NCBI GenBank assembly: GCA_014650415.1
Contig: BMUX01000009.1
Location: 62,001 to 126,000, forward strand
Reading direction: 5' to 3'
DNA from: Streptomyces spiroverticillatus
GTDB taxonomy: Bacteria; Actinomycetota; Actinomycetes; Streptomycetales; Streptomycetaceae
DNA: 64,000 nucleotides
The notes beneath the pieces are model-generated. The model saw only the letters and a program-made list of their open reading frames with translations. It was not told where the DNA came from and ran no database searches. This document shows, one piece after another, positions 50,441 to 59,225 of the stretch. A program made the position numbers and the translations under genes. How positions within the stretch are numbered: the stretch's first letter is position 1; each line of letters opens with the position of its first letter.

Positions 50441-51451
50441 ATGGACACCACGGGGATCTACGACGAGGCACTGACGCGGCTGCACTCCTTCGGGCCCGAG
50501 CGGCTGGGGCGGCTCACCAATCACGCGCCGATGGCCGTGGAGGCGCTCGCCGCACGCGGCCGGGCCCGGGCCGTGCACCGGTGGCTCGACGTGTACGAGG
50601 CCAAGCTGGAGGACTTCCCCTCCGCCCACGCGCGGGTGACGGACGAGAACTGGGCCGGGGCGCTCGGTGATCCGCGCCGGGCCGCCGACTGGATCGCGTA
50701 CTTCGAGCGCCTGCTGGCCGAGCGCCCCTGGCGTGACGTGCTCGCCCAGTGGTGGCCGCGGCTGCTGCCGGGGATGTACGGGGGTTCCACGCATCCGGTG
50801 ATCCGGGTCGGGCACACGGTGCGCGGGCTGCTGGCGCAGGAGGGCGCGCCCCGGCTGACCGAGCTGGCGCACGGGCTCGGCTACTGGGCCGCCCGCCACC
50901 ACACGGCCCCCGAGGTCGTGCCGGTGCCGGGTGCGGTGAGCGCCGCCGGGGCGCTGGACGCCGTACCGGCGCTGGAGGTACGGGACGGGGGCTTCCCGCA
51001 GCGGCTGGCGCGGGTGTCGCGGCTGCCGGTGTGGGCCCCGGCTCCCGCGACACCTCAAGAGGCGCGCGAAAAGCTGACAGAGCTGGTGCGCGCGGCGGTG
51101 CACCGGTACGCCACGCACGGGCACGGCGAGGAGACCATGCTGGTGCACGCCTCGACCGCCCCGAACGCCGTGCTGCGGGTGCTGCCGGCGCTGCCGCAGG
51201 CGCTGTGGACGCCGAGTCTGCACGCGGCCTGGACGGCGTCGGCGGCGGTGACCGCGATGTACGCGCCCGACGCGGCGGTCGCCCACCGGCCCCGGGCGCA
51301 GGGGATGGCACCGGAGGAGGTGTTCGAGCGGGCCGCCGCGCACGGTGACGAGCACGTGGTGAAGTTCGCCGACACCGCGCTGGACGTCGGCGACGAGCAC
51401 GCCCTGTCGTCCGCGCTGTACGCGGTGGAGCTCGGTGAGCCGCTCCTGTGA
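50441..51451 (+). CDS. Questin oxidase-like protein (DUF4243)
   Basis: A 336-residue protein of the questin oxidase family: DEALTRLHSFGPERLGRLTNHAPMAVEAL at the start, then PGMYGGSTHPVIRVGHTVRGLL near residue 110, and a His-rich DEHVVKFADTALD at the end. In fungi GedK opens an anthraquinone ring; bacterial members have no assigned function. ATG 50441. Convergent with the dioxygenase gene. Confidence 0.8.
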   Translation: MDTTGIYDEALTRLHSFGPERLGRLTNHAPMAVEALAARGRARAVHRWLDVYEAKLEDFPSAHARVTDENWAGALGDPRRAADWIAYFERLLAERPWRDVLAQWWPRLLPGMYGGSTHPVIRVGHTVRGLLAQEGAPRLTELAHGLGYWAARHHTAPEVVPVPGAVSAAGALDAVPALEVRDGGFPQRLARVSRLPVWAPAPATPQEAREKLTELVRAAVHRYATHGHGEETMLVHASTAPNAVLRVLPALPQALWTPSLHAAWTASAAVTAMYAPDAAVAHRPRAQGMAPEEVFERAAAHGDEHVVKFADTALDVGDEHALSSALYAVELGEPLL

Positions 51452-51483
51452 AAGTGAGCCGCTCCTCTGGTGCAGGCCGGCGG

Positions 51484-52266
51484 TCAGCCGAACTGGAGCG
51501 AGCGCTTGGCCAGACCCATCCAGAAGCCGTCGATGACGCTGCGGCCGTCGCCGAGCTCCCCCTCGGCCGCGCCCAGCGTCACGAACAGCGGGGCGAAGTG
51601 CTCGGTGCGCGGGTGCGCGAGGCGGCCGGCCGGGGCCTTGTGCTCGAAGTCGAGCAGGGCGTCCACGTCACCGGCGGCCAGCGCCCGCTGCCCCCAGTCG
51701 TCGAACTCCGCCGACCAGTTCGGCACACCGGGGCCGGTGTGCCGAAGTGCCGCCAGGTTGTGGGTGAAGAAGCCGCTGCCGACGATCAGTACGCCCTCGT
51801 CCCGCAACGGTGCGAGTTTGCGCCCGATGTCCATGAGCTTCTGCGGGTCCAGCGTCGGCATCGACACCTGGAGCACGGGGATGTCCGCGCCCGGAAACAT
51901 CTCCACGAGGGGGACGTACGCACCGTGGTCCAACCCCCGATCGGGTACGTCCTGGACCGGCGTCCCCGCGCCTCGCAGCAGCCCGCGCACCGCTCGCGCC
52001 AGTGCCGGTGCGCCCGGGGCCGCGTACTCGACCGCGTAATAGTGCTCCGGGAAGCCCCAGAAGTCGTACACGAGCGGCACCGCCTCGGTGGCCCCCAGCG
52101 CCAGTGGCGCCTCCTCCCAGTGGGCGGAGACGACCAGAATGGCGGTGGGGCGGGGCAGCCCGGCGGACCAGGCGGCGAGTTCGCCCGGCCAGAGGGGATC
52201 ATCCGCGAGTGGCGGCGCCCCGTGGCTGAGATAGAGGGCGGGCATGCGTTCCGCGGTGGCCACCAT
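51484..52266 (-). CDS. LigB/DODA-type extradiol dioxygenase
   Basis: A 260-residue class III enzyme resembling YgiD and plant DOPA 4,5-dioxygenases. Metal ligands visible are SHGAPP, VSAHWE, GLDHGAYVPL and RTEHFAP, and FPEHYYAVEY is characteristic. It should open catechol-type rings such as DOPA at the 4,5 position. ATG 52266. It is divergent from a MarR regulator, with paired MarR-like operators between, so aromatic or electrophile sensing is likely. Confidence 0.9.
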   Translation of the reverse strand: MVATAERMPALYLSHGAPPLADDPLWPGELAAWSAGLPRPTAILVVSAHWEEAPLALGATEAVPLVYDFWGFPEHYYAVEYAAPGAPALARAVRGLLRGAGTPVQDVPDRGLDHGAYVPLVEMFPGADIPVLQVSMPTLDPQKLMDIGRKLAPLRDEGVLIVGSGFFTHNLAALRHTGPGVPNWSAEFDDWGQRALAAGDVDALLDFEHKAPAGRLAHPRTEHFAPLFVTLGAAEGELGDGRSVIDGFWMGLAKRSLQFG

Positions 52267-52311
52267 GACGGATCTCCGGTCTGTCGAACCCTGCTGAATG
52301 CTGTTGACCTT

Positions 52312-52367
52312 GCTTGAATCTTCAAGCGTTACTGCACGAGCCTAGCGCGAGCTAGTTTAAGTTTCAA
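52312..52367. promoter_or_regulatory. two MarR-type operators between dioxygenase and marR
   Basis: Perfect GCTTGAA-TC-TTCAAGC (52312-52327) and a weaker TTTAA-GT-TTCAA (52356-52367), with centres 42 bp apart (four turns). They fit a MarR dimer that represses both divergent genes. Confidence 0.6.
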
Positions 52368-52390
52368 TGAGAGGCTTTACAGTGGAGCGC

Positions 52391-52918
52391 ATGAGCACCA
52401 AGAAGAGCGCGGCCCGCACCGAGGAACCCTCCGCCGAGCCGCGCTGGCTCACCGAGGGGGAGCAGCGCGTGTGGCGCGCGTACATCCATGCCACCACGCT
52501 CCTCGACGACACGCTCGACCGCCAGCTCCAGCGCGACGCGGGCATGCCGCACATGTACTACGGGCTGCTGGTGCAGCTCGCCCAGGCGCCCGGCCGCAAG
52601 CTGCGGATGACGGAGCTGGCGAAGAACATGAAGATCACCCGTTCCCGGCTCTCGCACGCGGTGGCCCGGCTGGAGAAGAACGGCTGGGTGCGCCGTCAGG
52701 ACTGCCCCTCCGACAAGCGCGGCCAGAACGCCTTCCTCACGGACGAGGGGTTCGAGGTCCTCAAGGGGGCCGCTCCGGGACACGTGTCACTCGTACGAAA
52801 AGCCATGTTCGACCGCCTCAGCGAGGAACAGGTGCGTCAGCTCGGCGAGATCATGTGCGTGATCGCCGACGGGCTGGAGCCCACCGGCACGGGCGCGGAC
52901 CTGCCCTGGCTGCGCTGA
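52391..52918 (+). CDS. MarR-family regulator
   Basis: A 175-residue MarR protein: dimer helix near residues 25-45, winged helix at about 65-115 (RMTELAKNMKITRSRLSHAVARL then QDCPSDKRGQNAFLTDEG). ATG 52391 has GGAG 5 nt upstream; the frame begins earlier at 52367 without a ribosome-binding site. Divergent from the dioxygenase, convergent with a DHA2 exporter, which it may also control. Confidence 0.9.
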   Translation: MSTKKSAARTEEPSAEPRWLTEGEQRVWRAYIHATTLLDDTLDRQLQRDAGMPHMYYGLLVQLAQAPGRKLRMTELAKNMKITRSRLSHAVARLEKNGWVRRQDCPSDKRGQNAFLTDEGFEVLKGAAPGHVSLVRKAMFDRLSEEQVRQLGEIMCVIADGLEPTGTGADLPWLR

Positions 52919-52964
52919 GCCCCGGCACCCCCTGCATCCCGCCCCGGCACCCCGGCACACAGGT

Positions 52965-53008
52965 CTGCCCCGGTCCCGCTGACCGTCACAGCAGCGGGAC
53001 CGGGGCAG
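52965..53008. terminator. bidirectional terminator between marR and DHA2 exporter
   Basis: Perfect 17-bp stem (52965-52981 with 52992-53008) with 10-nt loop between convergent genes. Confidence 0.85.
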
Positions 53009-53036
53009 AGTTCGACGGGGGCCGAAAGGGCCTGTG

Positions 53037-54572
53037 TCAGTGCGCGACGACCGGGATGCGCACCTCGTCCTCGGCACCCTGACCGTCGCCGGAGGACACC
53101 GACGTGGTGCCCGGGCGTCCGGTGGTGATGAGGGCGAACGCGATGCCCGCCGAGATCACCAGGATGCCGACCGCCCACCAGATGGCGCTGGCGTAACCGT
53201 GCACCATGGCCTGCGCCTGGAGCAGCTGCTCGTTGGTGGCGCCGGCGGCGTGCGAGGCGACGTACGCCGTGGTGGCGCTCGCCGCGATGGTGTTCAGCAG
53301 GGCGGTGCCGATCGCGCCGCCGACCTGCTGCGAGGTGTTCACCATGGCGGAGGCGACACCCGCGTCGCGGGCCTCGACGCCGTGCGTGGCGAGCGACATG
53401 GCCGGCATGAACGCCGTACCCATGCCGAGGCCGAGCAGCAGCTGCGCGGGCAGGATCAGACCGGCGTACGAGGAGCCGATCTCCAGCTGGGTGAGCAGCA
53501 GCATGCCGAGGGCGGCGACCAGGAAGCCGGGGCCCATCAGCAGGCGCGGCGGAACCCGGGTCATCAGTCGGGCGCCGATCTGGGTGGAGCCCGTGATCAT
53601 GCCCGCGATCATCGGCAGGAAGGCGAAGCCGGTCATGACGGGCGAGTAGCCCTTCACGATCTGGAGGTAGTACGTGAGGAACAGGAACAGGCCGAACATC
53701 GAGATGACGGCGAGGCCCAGCGAGGCGTAGACACCGCCGCGGTTGCGCTCCAGCAGGACGCGCAGGGGCAGCAGCGGGTTCTTCACCCGTGCCTCGACGG
53801 CCACGAAGGCGGCCAGCAGGACGACTGCGGCGGCGAACAGGCCGAGCGTGGAGGCGGCCAGCCAGCCGTCGCCCTCGGCGCGCGTGAAGCCGTACACCAG
53901 GGCCACCAGGCCGAGGGTGGAGAGCACCACGCCCGGGATGTCGAGCGGGGCGCGGTTGCGGCCGCCGGCGGGCTCGCGGATGAAGAGGTAGGCGCCGACG
54001 GCGGCGACCACCGCGAAGGGGATGTTGACGAAGAAGGTCCAGCGCCAGTTCAGGTACTCGGTGAGGAAGCCGCCGAGGATCAGGCCGACCGCACCGCCAC
54101 CGCCGGCGATGGCGCCGAAGATGCCGAACGCCTTGGCGCGCTCCTTCATGTCGGTGAAGGTCACCGCCAGGAGGGAGAGCGCGGCGGGCGCCAGGAGGGC
54201 GCCGAAGACGCCCTGGAGGGCGCGGGAGCCGAGCATCATCGCCTGGCCGGTCGCGGCACCGCCGAGGGCGGAGGCGGCCGCGAAGCCGATCAGGCCGACG
54301 AGGAAGGTGCGCTTGCGGCCCCACAGGTCGGCGATGCGGCCGCCGAAGAGCAGCAGACCGCCGAAGGCGAGGGCGTAGGCGGTGATGACCCATTGCCGGT
54401 TGGCGTCGGAGATGCCGAGGTCCTGCTGGGCGGACGGCAGCGCGATGTTCACGATCGTCGCGTCCAGGACCACCATCAGCTGGGCGAGCGCGATGAAGAC
54501 GAGCGCCTTCCAGCGGTTGGGGTCGGGTATGGACTCGGCCTTGAGGGAGGGGTTGAGGTCTGTTTTCGGCAT
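53037..54572 (-). CDS. DHA2 (EmrB/QacA) MFS exporter
   Basis: A 511-residue antiporter with 14 helices: MVVLDATIVNIALPS (about 33-47), GGRIADLWGRKR (about 78-89) and motif C near residue 145. ATG 54572 has AGGTGG 8 nt upstream; a GTG at 54584 would overlap that site. TetR gene lies 88 bp upstream on the same strand and is likely its regulator. The gap contains a 20-bp tandem repeat. Confidence 0.9.
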   Translation of the reverse strand: MPKTDLNPSLKAESIPDPNRWKALVFIALAQLMVVLDATIVNIALPSAQQDLGISDANRQWVITAYALAFGGLLLFGGRIADLWGRKRTFLVGLIGFAAASALGGAATGQAMMLGSRALQGVFGALLAPAALSLLAVTFTDMKERAKAFGIFGAIAGGGGAVGLILGGFLTEYLNWRWTFFVNIPFAVVAAVGAYLFIREPAGGRNRAPLDIPGVVLSTLGLVALVYGFTRAEGDGWLAASTLGLFAAAVVLLAAFVAVEARVKNPLLPLRVLLERNRGGVYASLGLAVISMFGLFLFLTYYLQIVKGYSPVMTGFAFLPMIAGMITGSTQIGARLMTRVPPRLLMGPGFLVAALGMLLLTQLEIGSSYAGLILPAQLLLGLGMGTAFMPAMSLATHGVEARDAGVASAMVNTSQQVGGAIGTALLNTIAASATTAYVASHAAGATNEQLLQAQAMVHGYASAIWWAVGILVISAGIAFALITTGRPGTTSVSSGDGQGAEDEVRIPVVAH

Positions 54573-54640
54573 GGGAGTAGCCACCTAGGGGTGCGAAAGG
54601 CAGGAAAACGGGCGCAGGCCGCGCTGGTGTGCGCAGTCAG

Positions 54641-54680
54641 CTACTGAGGTCGGCGGGGGTCTACTGAGGTCGGCGGAGGT
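54641..54680. repeat. 20-bp tandem duplication at the tetR stop codon
   Basis: CTACTGAGGTCGGCGGGGGT (54641-54660) and CTACTGAGGTCGGCGGAGGT (54661-54680) differ at one base. The second copy encodes the last codons and stop of tetR; the first is a duplicate of that end. Confidence 0.85.
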
Positions 54681-55329
54681 CTTCCAGGGTTGCCGCGCTG
54701 CCCGGCAGCTCGGAGCGTGCGGGCGCTTCGAGCCCGTCGAGGAACAGCTGCAGATGGCGGTGGACGAACTGGTCGAAGTTCACGCAGCCGCCGCTTCCGG
54801 GCAGCGGGCGGGTGAGCTGGGACAGCGCCACCATGAGGTCTCCGACGGCGACGTCGGCGCGGAGACGGCCGGCCTTCCTGGCCCGGTCCATGAGGTCTTC
54901 GACAGCCGCTTCGAGACGCTCGCGTCCGGCGAGCAGGTCCTCGTGGTTCTTGTCGAAGCCCTCGGACAGCATGGGGCACAAAGCCCCGATCCGCTCGTCG
55001 GCGGCCTCGTGGACGAAGCGCCGCAGGGCCTCGAAGGGGTCGCCGCCCTCTTCGGAGACGGTACGGACGGCGGCCTCGGCCCGCTCGGCCACCCGGGACA
55101 TCACCGACAGCACGACCTCGTGCACGAGGTCGGCGCGGTCAGGGAAGTGCCGGTAGAGCGTGGCGTTGCCGATCACCGCGCGGCGGGCGATCTCGTCGAA
55201 CGGAACGTCCGGCCCCTGCTCGACGAACATCTCGCGGGCCGCCGCGACGATCCGCTCCCTGTTGCGCAGGGCGTCGGCGCGCGGGCGCGGGACGCTGCGC
55301 ACTGCGGGTGTTCCGGTTCCGCTCGACAC
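54661..55329 (-). CDS. TetR-family regulator
   Basis: A 222-residue TetR protein: the N-terminal helix-turn-helix at residues 20-65 (RIVAAAREMFVEQGPDVPFDEIARRAVIGNATLYRHF, first part only), then a ligand domain with the pattern RFVHEAADERIGALCPML. GTG 55329. Upstream are three tandem 15-bp repeats that look like its operator. It probably represses the DHA2 exporter downstream and itself. Confidence 0.9.
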   Translation of the reverse strand: MSSGTGTPAVRSVPRPRADALRNRERIVAAAREMFVEQGPDVPFDEIARRAVIGNATLYRHFPDRADLVHEVVLSVMSRVAERAEAAVRTVSEEGGDPFEALRRFVHEAADERIGALCPMLSEGFDKNHEDLLAGRERLEAAVEDLMDRARKAGRLRADVAVGDLMVALSQLTRPLPGSGGCVNFDQFVHRHLQLFLDGLEAPARSELPGSAATLEDLRRPQ

Positions 55330-55341
55330 TGCGGCTCTCCT

Positions 55342-55386
55342 GACTCCGTACGGACTGACTCCCTACGGACCGACTCCGTAGGGACT
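55342..55386. promoter_or_regulatory. three tandem 15-bp repeats (candidate TetR operator)
   Basis: GACTCCGTACGGACT (55342), GACTCCCTACGGACC (55357) and GACTCCGTAGGGACT (55372) follow each other without gaps. Each has a palindromic TCC-N4-GGA core. They start 13 bp upstream of the tetR GTG. Confidence 0.65.
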
Positions 55387-55393
55387 GCCGGAG

Positions 55394-55452
55394 AAACGGG
55401 GATCAGCTCCCCACTTCCTGCGGACACAGTTCCAAACGGGGATTCGGTCCCC
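55394..55452. repeat. two 19-bp repeats 40 bp apart
   Basis: AAACGGGGATCAGCTCCCC (55394-55412) and AAACGGGGATTCGGTCCCC (55434-55452) have identical ends, a GGGG/CCCC inverted repeat and a 40-bp period. They lie in the tetR/M6 divergent region and could be operators. Confidence 0.5.
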
Positions 55453-55471
55453 GGTTATTTCCACCACCGCA

Positions 55472-55487
55472 TGTGACCTGGATCACA
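55472..55487. promoter_or_regulatory. CRP-type operator upstream of M6 metalloprotease
   Basis: TGTGA-CCTGGA-TCACA, a perfect match to the CRP/FNR-family consensus TGTGA-N6-TCACA. It is 128 bp upstream of the M6 protease start. Streptomyces Crp controls secondary metabolism and development and is a candidate binder. Confidence 0.55.
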
Positions 55488-55614
55488 AGCCGCCCCACCT
55501 TCGGCCCACCCAACGCGCGCCTCCGCACCCCCCGCCGGAGGGTGGGCGAACAGGAGCAGTCGGGACTGTCCGGGACGGAACGGACAGGGCTGCGTGGAGC
55601 GGAAGGCGATTCCC

Positions 55615-57018
55615 ATGCAGCAGCCGCGCCCCCGCCCCGGCATAACCGGCGGCCCCCTCCCCACCCCGGAAGGCCGCCCCCGCCGGGTCCGCAGGGGCCC
55701 GCGCCGCGCGCTCACCCTGGCCGCTCTGGCGGCCCTCAGCCTCGCCGCCGTGACCTCGGCGAGCACCTCGCTCGGGGACACCGGCCGGGTCGCGGCCGGA
55801 CCGGCCGGAACGCTCCGCGCGGGCCAGGGCACGACCGTACGGACACAAGTGCAGCCCGAGGGTCCGCCGGGCTCCCCGGAGGCCGCGGAGGCGGCCGCGC
55901 AGCCGTGCCGCATCGCGGGCACCCGGGGCGTGCAGATGTCCGAGGGGATGCCCACCCCGCCCGGCTACACCCGCTCGACCGGCGAGGTCCGCGCCCTCAA
56001 CCTGATGATCGACTTCTCGGACGCGCCCGGCGCGGGCCGGGCCCTGGACCGCTTCCAGGAGTTCGCCCCGCAGACCGCCGCCTGGTTCGAGACCAGCAGC
56101 TACGGGCGACTGCGGTACACCCCGGAGGCGCCGATCACCGACTGGCTGCGGATGCCGCTGCCGTTCGCCGAGTACGGGATAGAGCGCGGCGCCCCCTTCG
56201 AGCCGGGCTACCAGCAGCTGGTGCAGGACATCGTCACCATGGCGGACCCCCAGGTCGACTTCTCCGCCTACGACTTGGTGAACATCCTGGTCACCCCGAA
56301 CGCGGGCCCCTCCGCCCTGGAGACCGTCCTGTCGGTGACCTTCTCCGGCAATCACGAGGCACCGGTCGCGGACGGAGTTCCGCTGGCCAACACCTCGTTC
56401 GTCTACAGCCGCCAGGACGACGGCTCCGGTTCGTACGCGGAGACCGGCTTCAGGGTGCTGCCGCACGAGAACGGGCACGTCTTCGGGCTGCCGGACCTGT
56501 ACACCACCGACGGCGGCGCCTCCGTGGGGCACTGGGACATCATGTCCGAGGACTGGGGGGCCAACAACGACCTGCTGGGCTGGCACAAGTGGAAGCTGGG
56601 CTGGCTGGACGCCCGGCAGGTCGGCTGCGCGTCCCGCCCCGGCCGCACCGAGCTGACCCTGGCCCCGCTGTCCTCCCCCACCGGCGACCGCAAGCTGGCG
56701 TTCGTCCCGCTCGACAACGCGTCCGGGTACGCGGTCGAGGTGCGCACCCGGGGCGGCAACGACGACGCGGTCTGCAAGCCCGGTGTGCTGATCTACCGGG
56801 TGGACGCCGACGTGGACACCGGCAACGGGCCCATCACCGTCGCCGACAGCGAACGCGACAGCGGCGGCTGCACCCGCCGTCCCAACGTCCACCTGGAGCT
56901 CTCCGACGCCCCCTTCGAGCCCGGTACGTCCTTCACCGACCGGGAGCGCCGGGTGCGCGTCGACGTCCTCGGCAGCGACGAGTCGGGCAACCACCGGGTG
57001 CGGATCACCCGCAGGTGA
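55615..57018 (+). CDS. Secreted M6-family metalloprotease
   Basis: A 467-residue protease of the immune inhibitor A type. The N-terminus has an Arg-rich stretch and a hydrophobic helix (about residues 31-50, LTLAALAALSLAAVTSAST), a signal peptide. The zinc motif is HENGH at 284-288, followed by VFGLPDLY and HWDIMSEDW. The C-terminal part is beta-rich with two Cys pairs. ATG 55615 has GGAAGG 8 nt upstream; GTG 55594 is an alternative. A CRP-type site lies upstream. Confidence 0.9.
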   Translation: MQQPRPRPGITGGPLPTPEGRPRRVRRGPRRALTLAALAALSLAAVTSASTSLGDTGRVAAGPAGTLRAGQGTTVRTQVQPEGPPGSPEAAEAAAQPCRIAGTRGVQMSEGMPTPPGYTRSTGEVRALNLMIDFSDAPGAGRALDRFQEFAPQTAAWFETSSYGRLRYTPEAPITDWLRMPLPFAEYGIERGAPFEPGYQQLVQDIVTMADPQVDFSAYDLVNILVTPNAGPSALETVLSVTFSGNHEAPVADGVPLANTSFVYSRQDDGSGSYAETGFRVLPHENGHVFGLPDLYTTDGGASVGHWDIMSEDWGANNDLLGWHKWKLGWLDARQVGCASRPGRTELTLAPLSSPTGDRKLAFVPLDNASGYAVEVRTRGGNDDAVCKPGVLIYRVDADVDTGNGPITVADSERDSGGCTRRPNVHLELSDAPFEPGTSFTDRERRVRVDVLGSDESGNHRVRITRR

Positions 57019-57045
57019 GCCCGGCCGCCGCGCCCCACGAAGGCG

Positions 57046-59148
57046 TCAGGCGGAGGTGACCCCCGGCACCGGCACCGTCTGCAGGGTCGCGTCCGGCGCC
57101 AGGCGGGCCAGCAGTGTCTGACCCGAGGCGGTGGCCGCGAGGGTGGCCGCCCCGACCACCGTGCCGGTGACGCTGGACCAGCGCGGCACCTCCGCCGTGC
57201 CCAGGGTGGCCAGGCTGGTGCCGCCGTCGTTGTTGCGGGCGGCGAGCAGGATGCTGCCGTCCGGCTCCGTGTGCAGGGCGAGCGCCCCGTAACCCCGGGC
57301 CACCAGCCCGGTGCGTACGGGAGTCCACGTCTTGCCGTCGGCGGCCAGCCGGTACGCCAGCGGCTCGGACGTGCCGCCCGCCCGGTAGGCCAGCAGCAGG
57401 GTGCCGTCCGGGCGCGCCAGGACGGCCGGCGGGTCGGCCGGTACCGGCAGCCCGGTCGCGGTGAACGTCACGGGCCCCTTGGGGCGCTGCTGCCGCCAGT
57501 GGTGCACGGTTCCCTGGGAGCTGCCGAAGACGTGCACGCGCCCCGCCTTGTCGGTGACGGCACACAGCCCCTCCTGCACCTCGGCGCCGCCCAGGTCCTG
57601 CCAGGGGCTCCAGCTGCCGTCGGCGCCGCGCTTGCGGCAGGAGACGCCCCTGGCCCAGTTGCGGACGAACAGCCAGACCGTGCCGTCGCCCGCGGTCGCC
57701 ACCACGGGCGCGCCGACGCGGCGGCCGTGCCCCGGGTCCTTCTCGGGGTTGCCGAGCGACACCCAGGCGCCGAACGGGCCGCCCACGCGCGTCTGTACGG
57801 CCGTGACGATCTCCCGGCGGTTGTCCTTGGCCTTGGCGCCCAGTTCGGCGATCCGCGCCGCGTACAGCTGCCTGCGGCCGTCCTTGTGCTGGGTGACCGC
57901 GAGTCCCGGCAGCAGCCCGTCGCCGCCGAGCATGCGCGGCTCGGACCAGGTGCCCTCGACCTCGTCGGTCTGCCGCCACATGGCGGCCTGCCCGGACAGC
58001 ACCGCGAAGGCGGTCAGGGTCTTGTCCGCGTCCAGGAGCAGCTGGGGTGCGGCGGTGGGATGCCGGTGGGAGGTGCGCTGCACCCAGCCGGTGCCCCGGG
58101 AGCGGTTGCGGCCGACGTCGTAGTCGCCGCAGCCGGCGACGAAGTCGCAGCCCTCGGGGGTGCCGCCGTAGGCGTTCAGGGCGTTCACCTTGCCGCCGAT
58201 GACGCGCCGGGGCAGGTTGTGGGGCCAGCGCTCGTTGTAGTAGCCGCGGTAGGAGACCACCGCGCAGGGCGTTCCCTTGCGCTTCTTGAGGTGCTTGGCG
58301 AGGGCGGCCTGCGTGAACAGGGCGGCGACGGTGTGGTCGGGGTGGTCGGAGTAGCCGGGCTGGTCGTGGTGGAGCCGGTGCCGGGCGTCGTGGATCTGCC
58401 GGTCCGGGTCGGCGTCCAGCATCCGTACGAGGGTGGGCTCGTGGCGGTCCATGAGGTGCACCAGCGCCTCGATCAGCGAGCGGCGGGTGACGCGGGACGG
58501 GTCGGTCACCGGGGAGCCGGTGCTGACCAGGGTGCCGCTGACCATGTCCGGGTCCAGCCACATCTTCGGCAGGGTCTGGTTGCCGGGGCGCGGGCCGCCG
58601 GGGCCGTGCTGGCGCACGCCCAGGAAGACGAGCCGGACGCCCTCGTGGTCGTCGAGGGTGCTGGTCTCCACCCGCATCCCGCCGGGCAGTTCCTCGGCCC
58701 GGGAGGTCCACGTGGCCTTGGGGTCGCCGGTGGCCATGAACGCGTACGCCTGGCGCAGGCCCTGGCGGCGGGCGCCCGCGTAACCGGGGATGTCGGATTT
58801 GAATTTGGACTTGGGCTGGCCGGGGACCCGGTTGCGGCCGCTGCTCTCGCCGCAGTTGATGTAGATGCTGACGATGGTGTCGTTGGCGTCCAGGGACTGC
58901 TGCGTCTCCGGGTTCATGAAGTACAGGTCGTCGTCCGGGTGGGCGAGCACCTGGAGCACCCGGGTGCCGCTCTTGCCGTCCTCGCCGGGCTGCACGGCGG
59001 CGCGCGGCGCGGGCTGCTTGTCGGCGAGGTGCGCGCCCGGCACGTCGGACGGCGGGGGCCCGACGGACGTGCGGGAGGTGCAGCCCACGGCGGTGGCCGC
59101 GACGGCGAGTCCGGCCACGACGGCTCGGCGAGAAGGCAGGGGGCGCAC
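57046..59148 (-). CDS. PIG-L-family deacetylase lipoprotein with beta-propeller
   Basis: A 700-residue protein. The start has a twin-arginine SRRAVVAG and a lipobox AVGC with Cys23, so it is likely a Tat-exported lipoprotein. Residues 60-330 are PIG-L: LQVLAHPDDDLYFMNP with the metal-binding AHPDDD, HDQPGYSDHPDHTVAA. Residues about 390-700 are repeated propeller blades (W-x-x-P-x-x-L-GG...). PIG-L enzymes deacetylate N-acetylglucosamine in GPI, mycothiol or glycans. It is next to Stealth and glycosyltransferase genes. GTG 59148. Confidence 0.88.
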   Translation of the reverse strand: MRPLPSRRAVVAGLAVAATAVGCTSRTSVGPPPSDVPGAHLADKQPAPRAAVQPGEDGKSGTRVLQVLAHPDDDLYFMNPETQQSLDANDTIVSIYINCGESSGRNRVPGQPKSKFKSDIPGYAGARRQGLRQAYAFMATGDPKATWTSRAEELPGGMRVETSTLDDHEGVRLVFLGVRQHGPGGPRPGNQTLPKMWLDPDMVSGTLVSTGSPVTDPSRVTRRSLIEALVHLMDRHEPTLVRMLDADPDRQIHDARHRLHHDQPGYSDHPDHTVAALFTQAALAKHLKKRKGTPCAVVSYRGYYNERWPHNLPRRVIGGKVNALNAYGGTPEGCDFVAGCGDYDVGRNRSRGTGWVQRTSHRHPTAAPQLLLDADKTLTAFAVLSGQAAMWRQTDEVEGTWSEPRMLGGDGLLPGLAVTQHKDGRRQLYAARIAELGAKAKDNRREIVTAVQTRVGGPFGAWVSLGNPEKDPGHGRRVGAPVVATAGDGTVWLFVRNWARGVSCRKRGADGSWSPWQDLGGAEVQEGLCAVTDKAGRVHVFGSSQGTVHHWRQQRPKGPVTFTATGLPVPADPPAVLARPDGTLLLAYRAGGTSEPLAYRLAADGKTWTPVRTGLVARGYGALALHTEPDGSILLAARNNDGGTSLATLGTAEVPRWSSVTGTVVGAATLAATASGQTLLARLAPDATLQTVPVPGVTSA

Positions 59149-59225
59149 GGCGACTCTCTTGCGGACGGGCCGGGCGACTCCGGCGGGACAGGACGGGCCG
59201 GATCTGCTCCGGCTGAAGGAACGAT

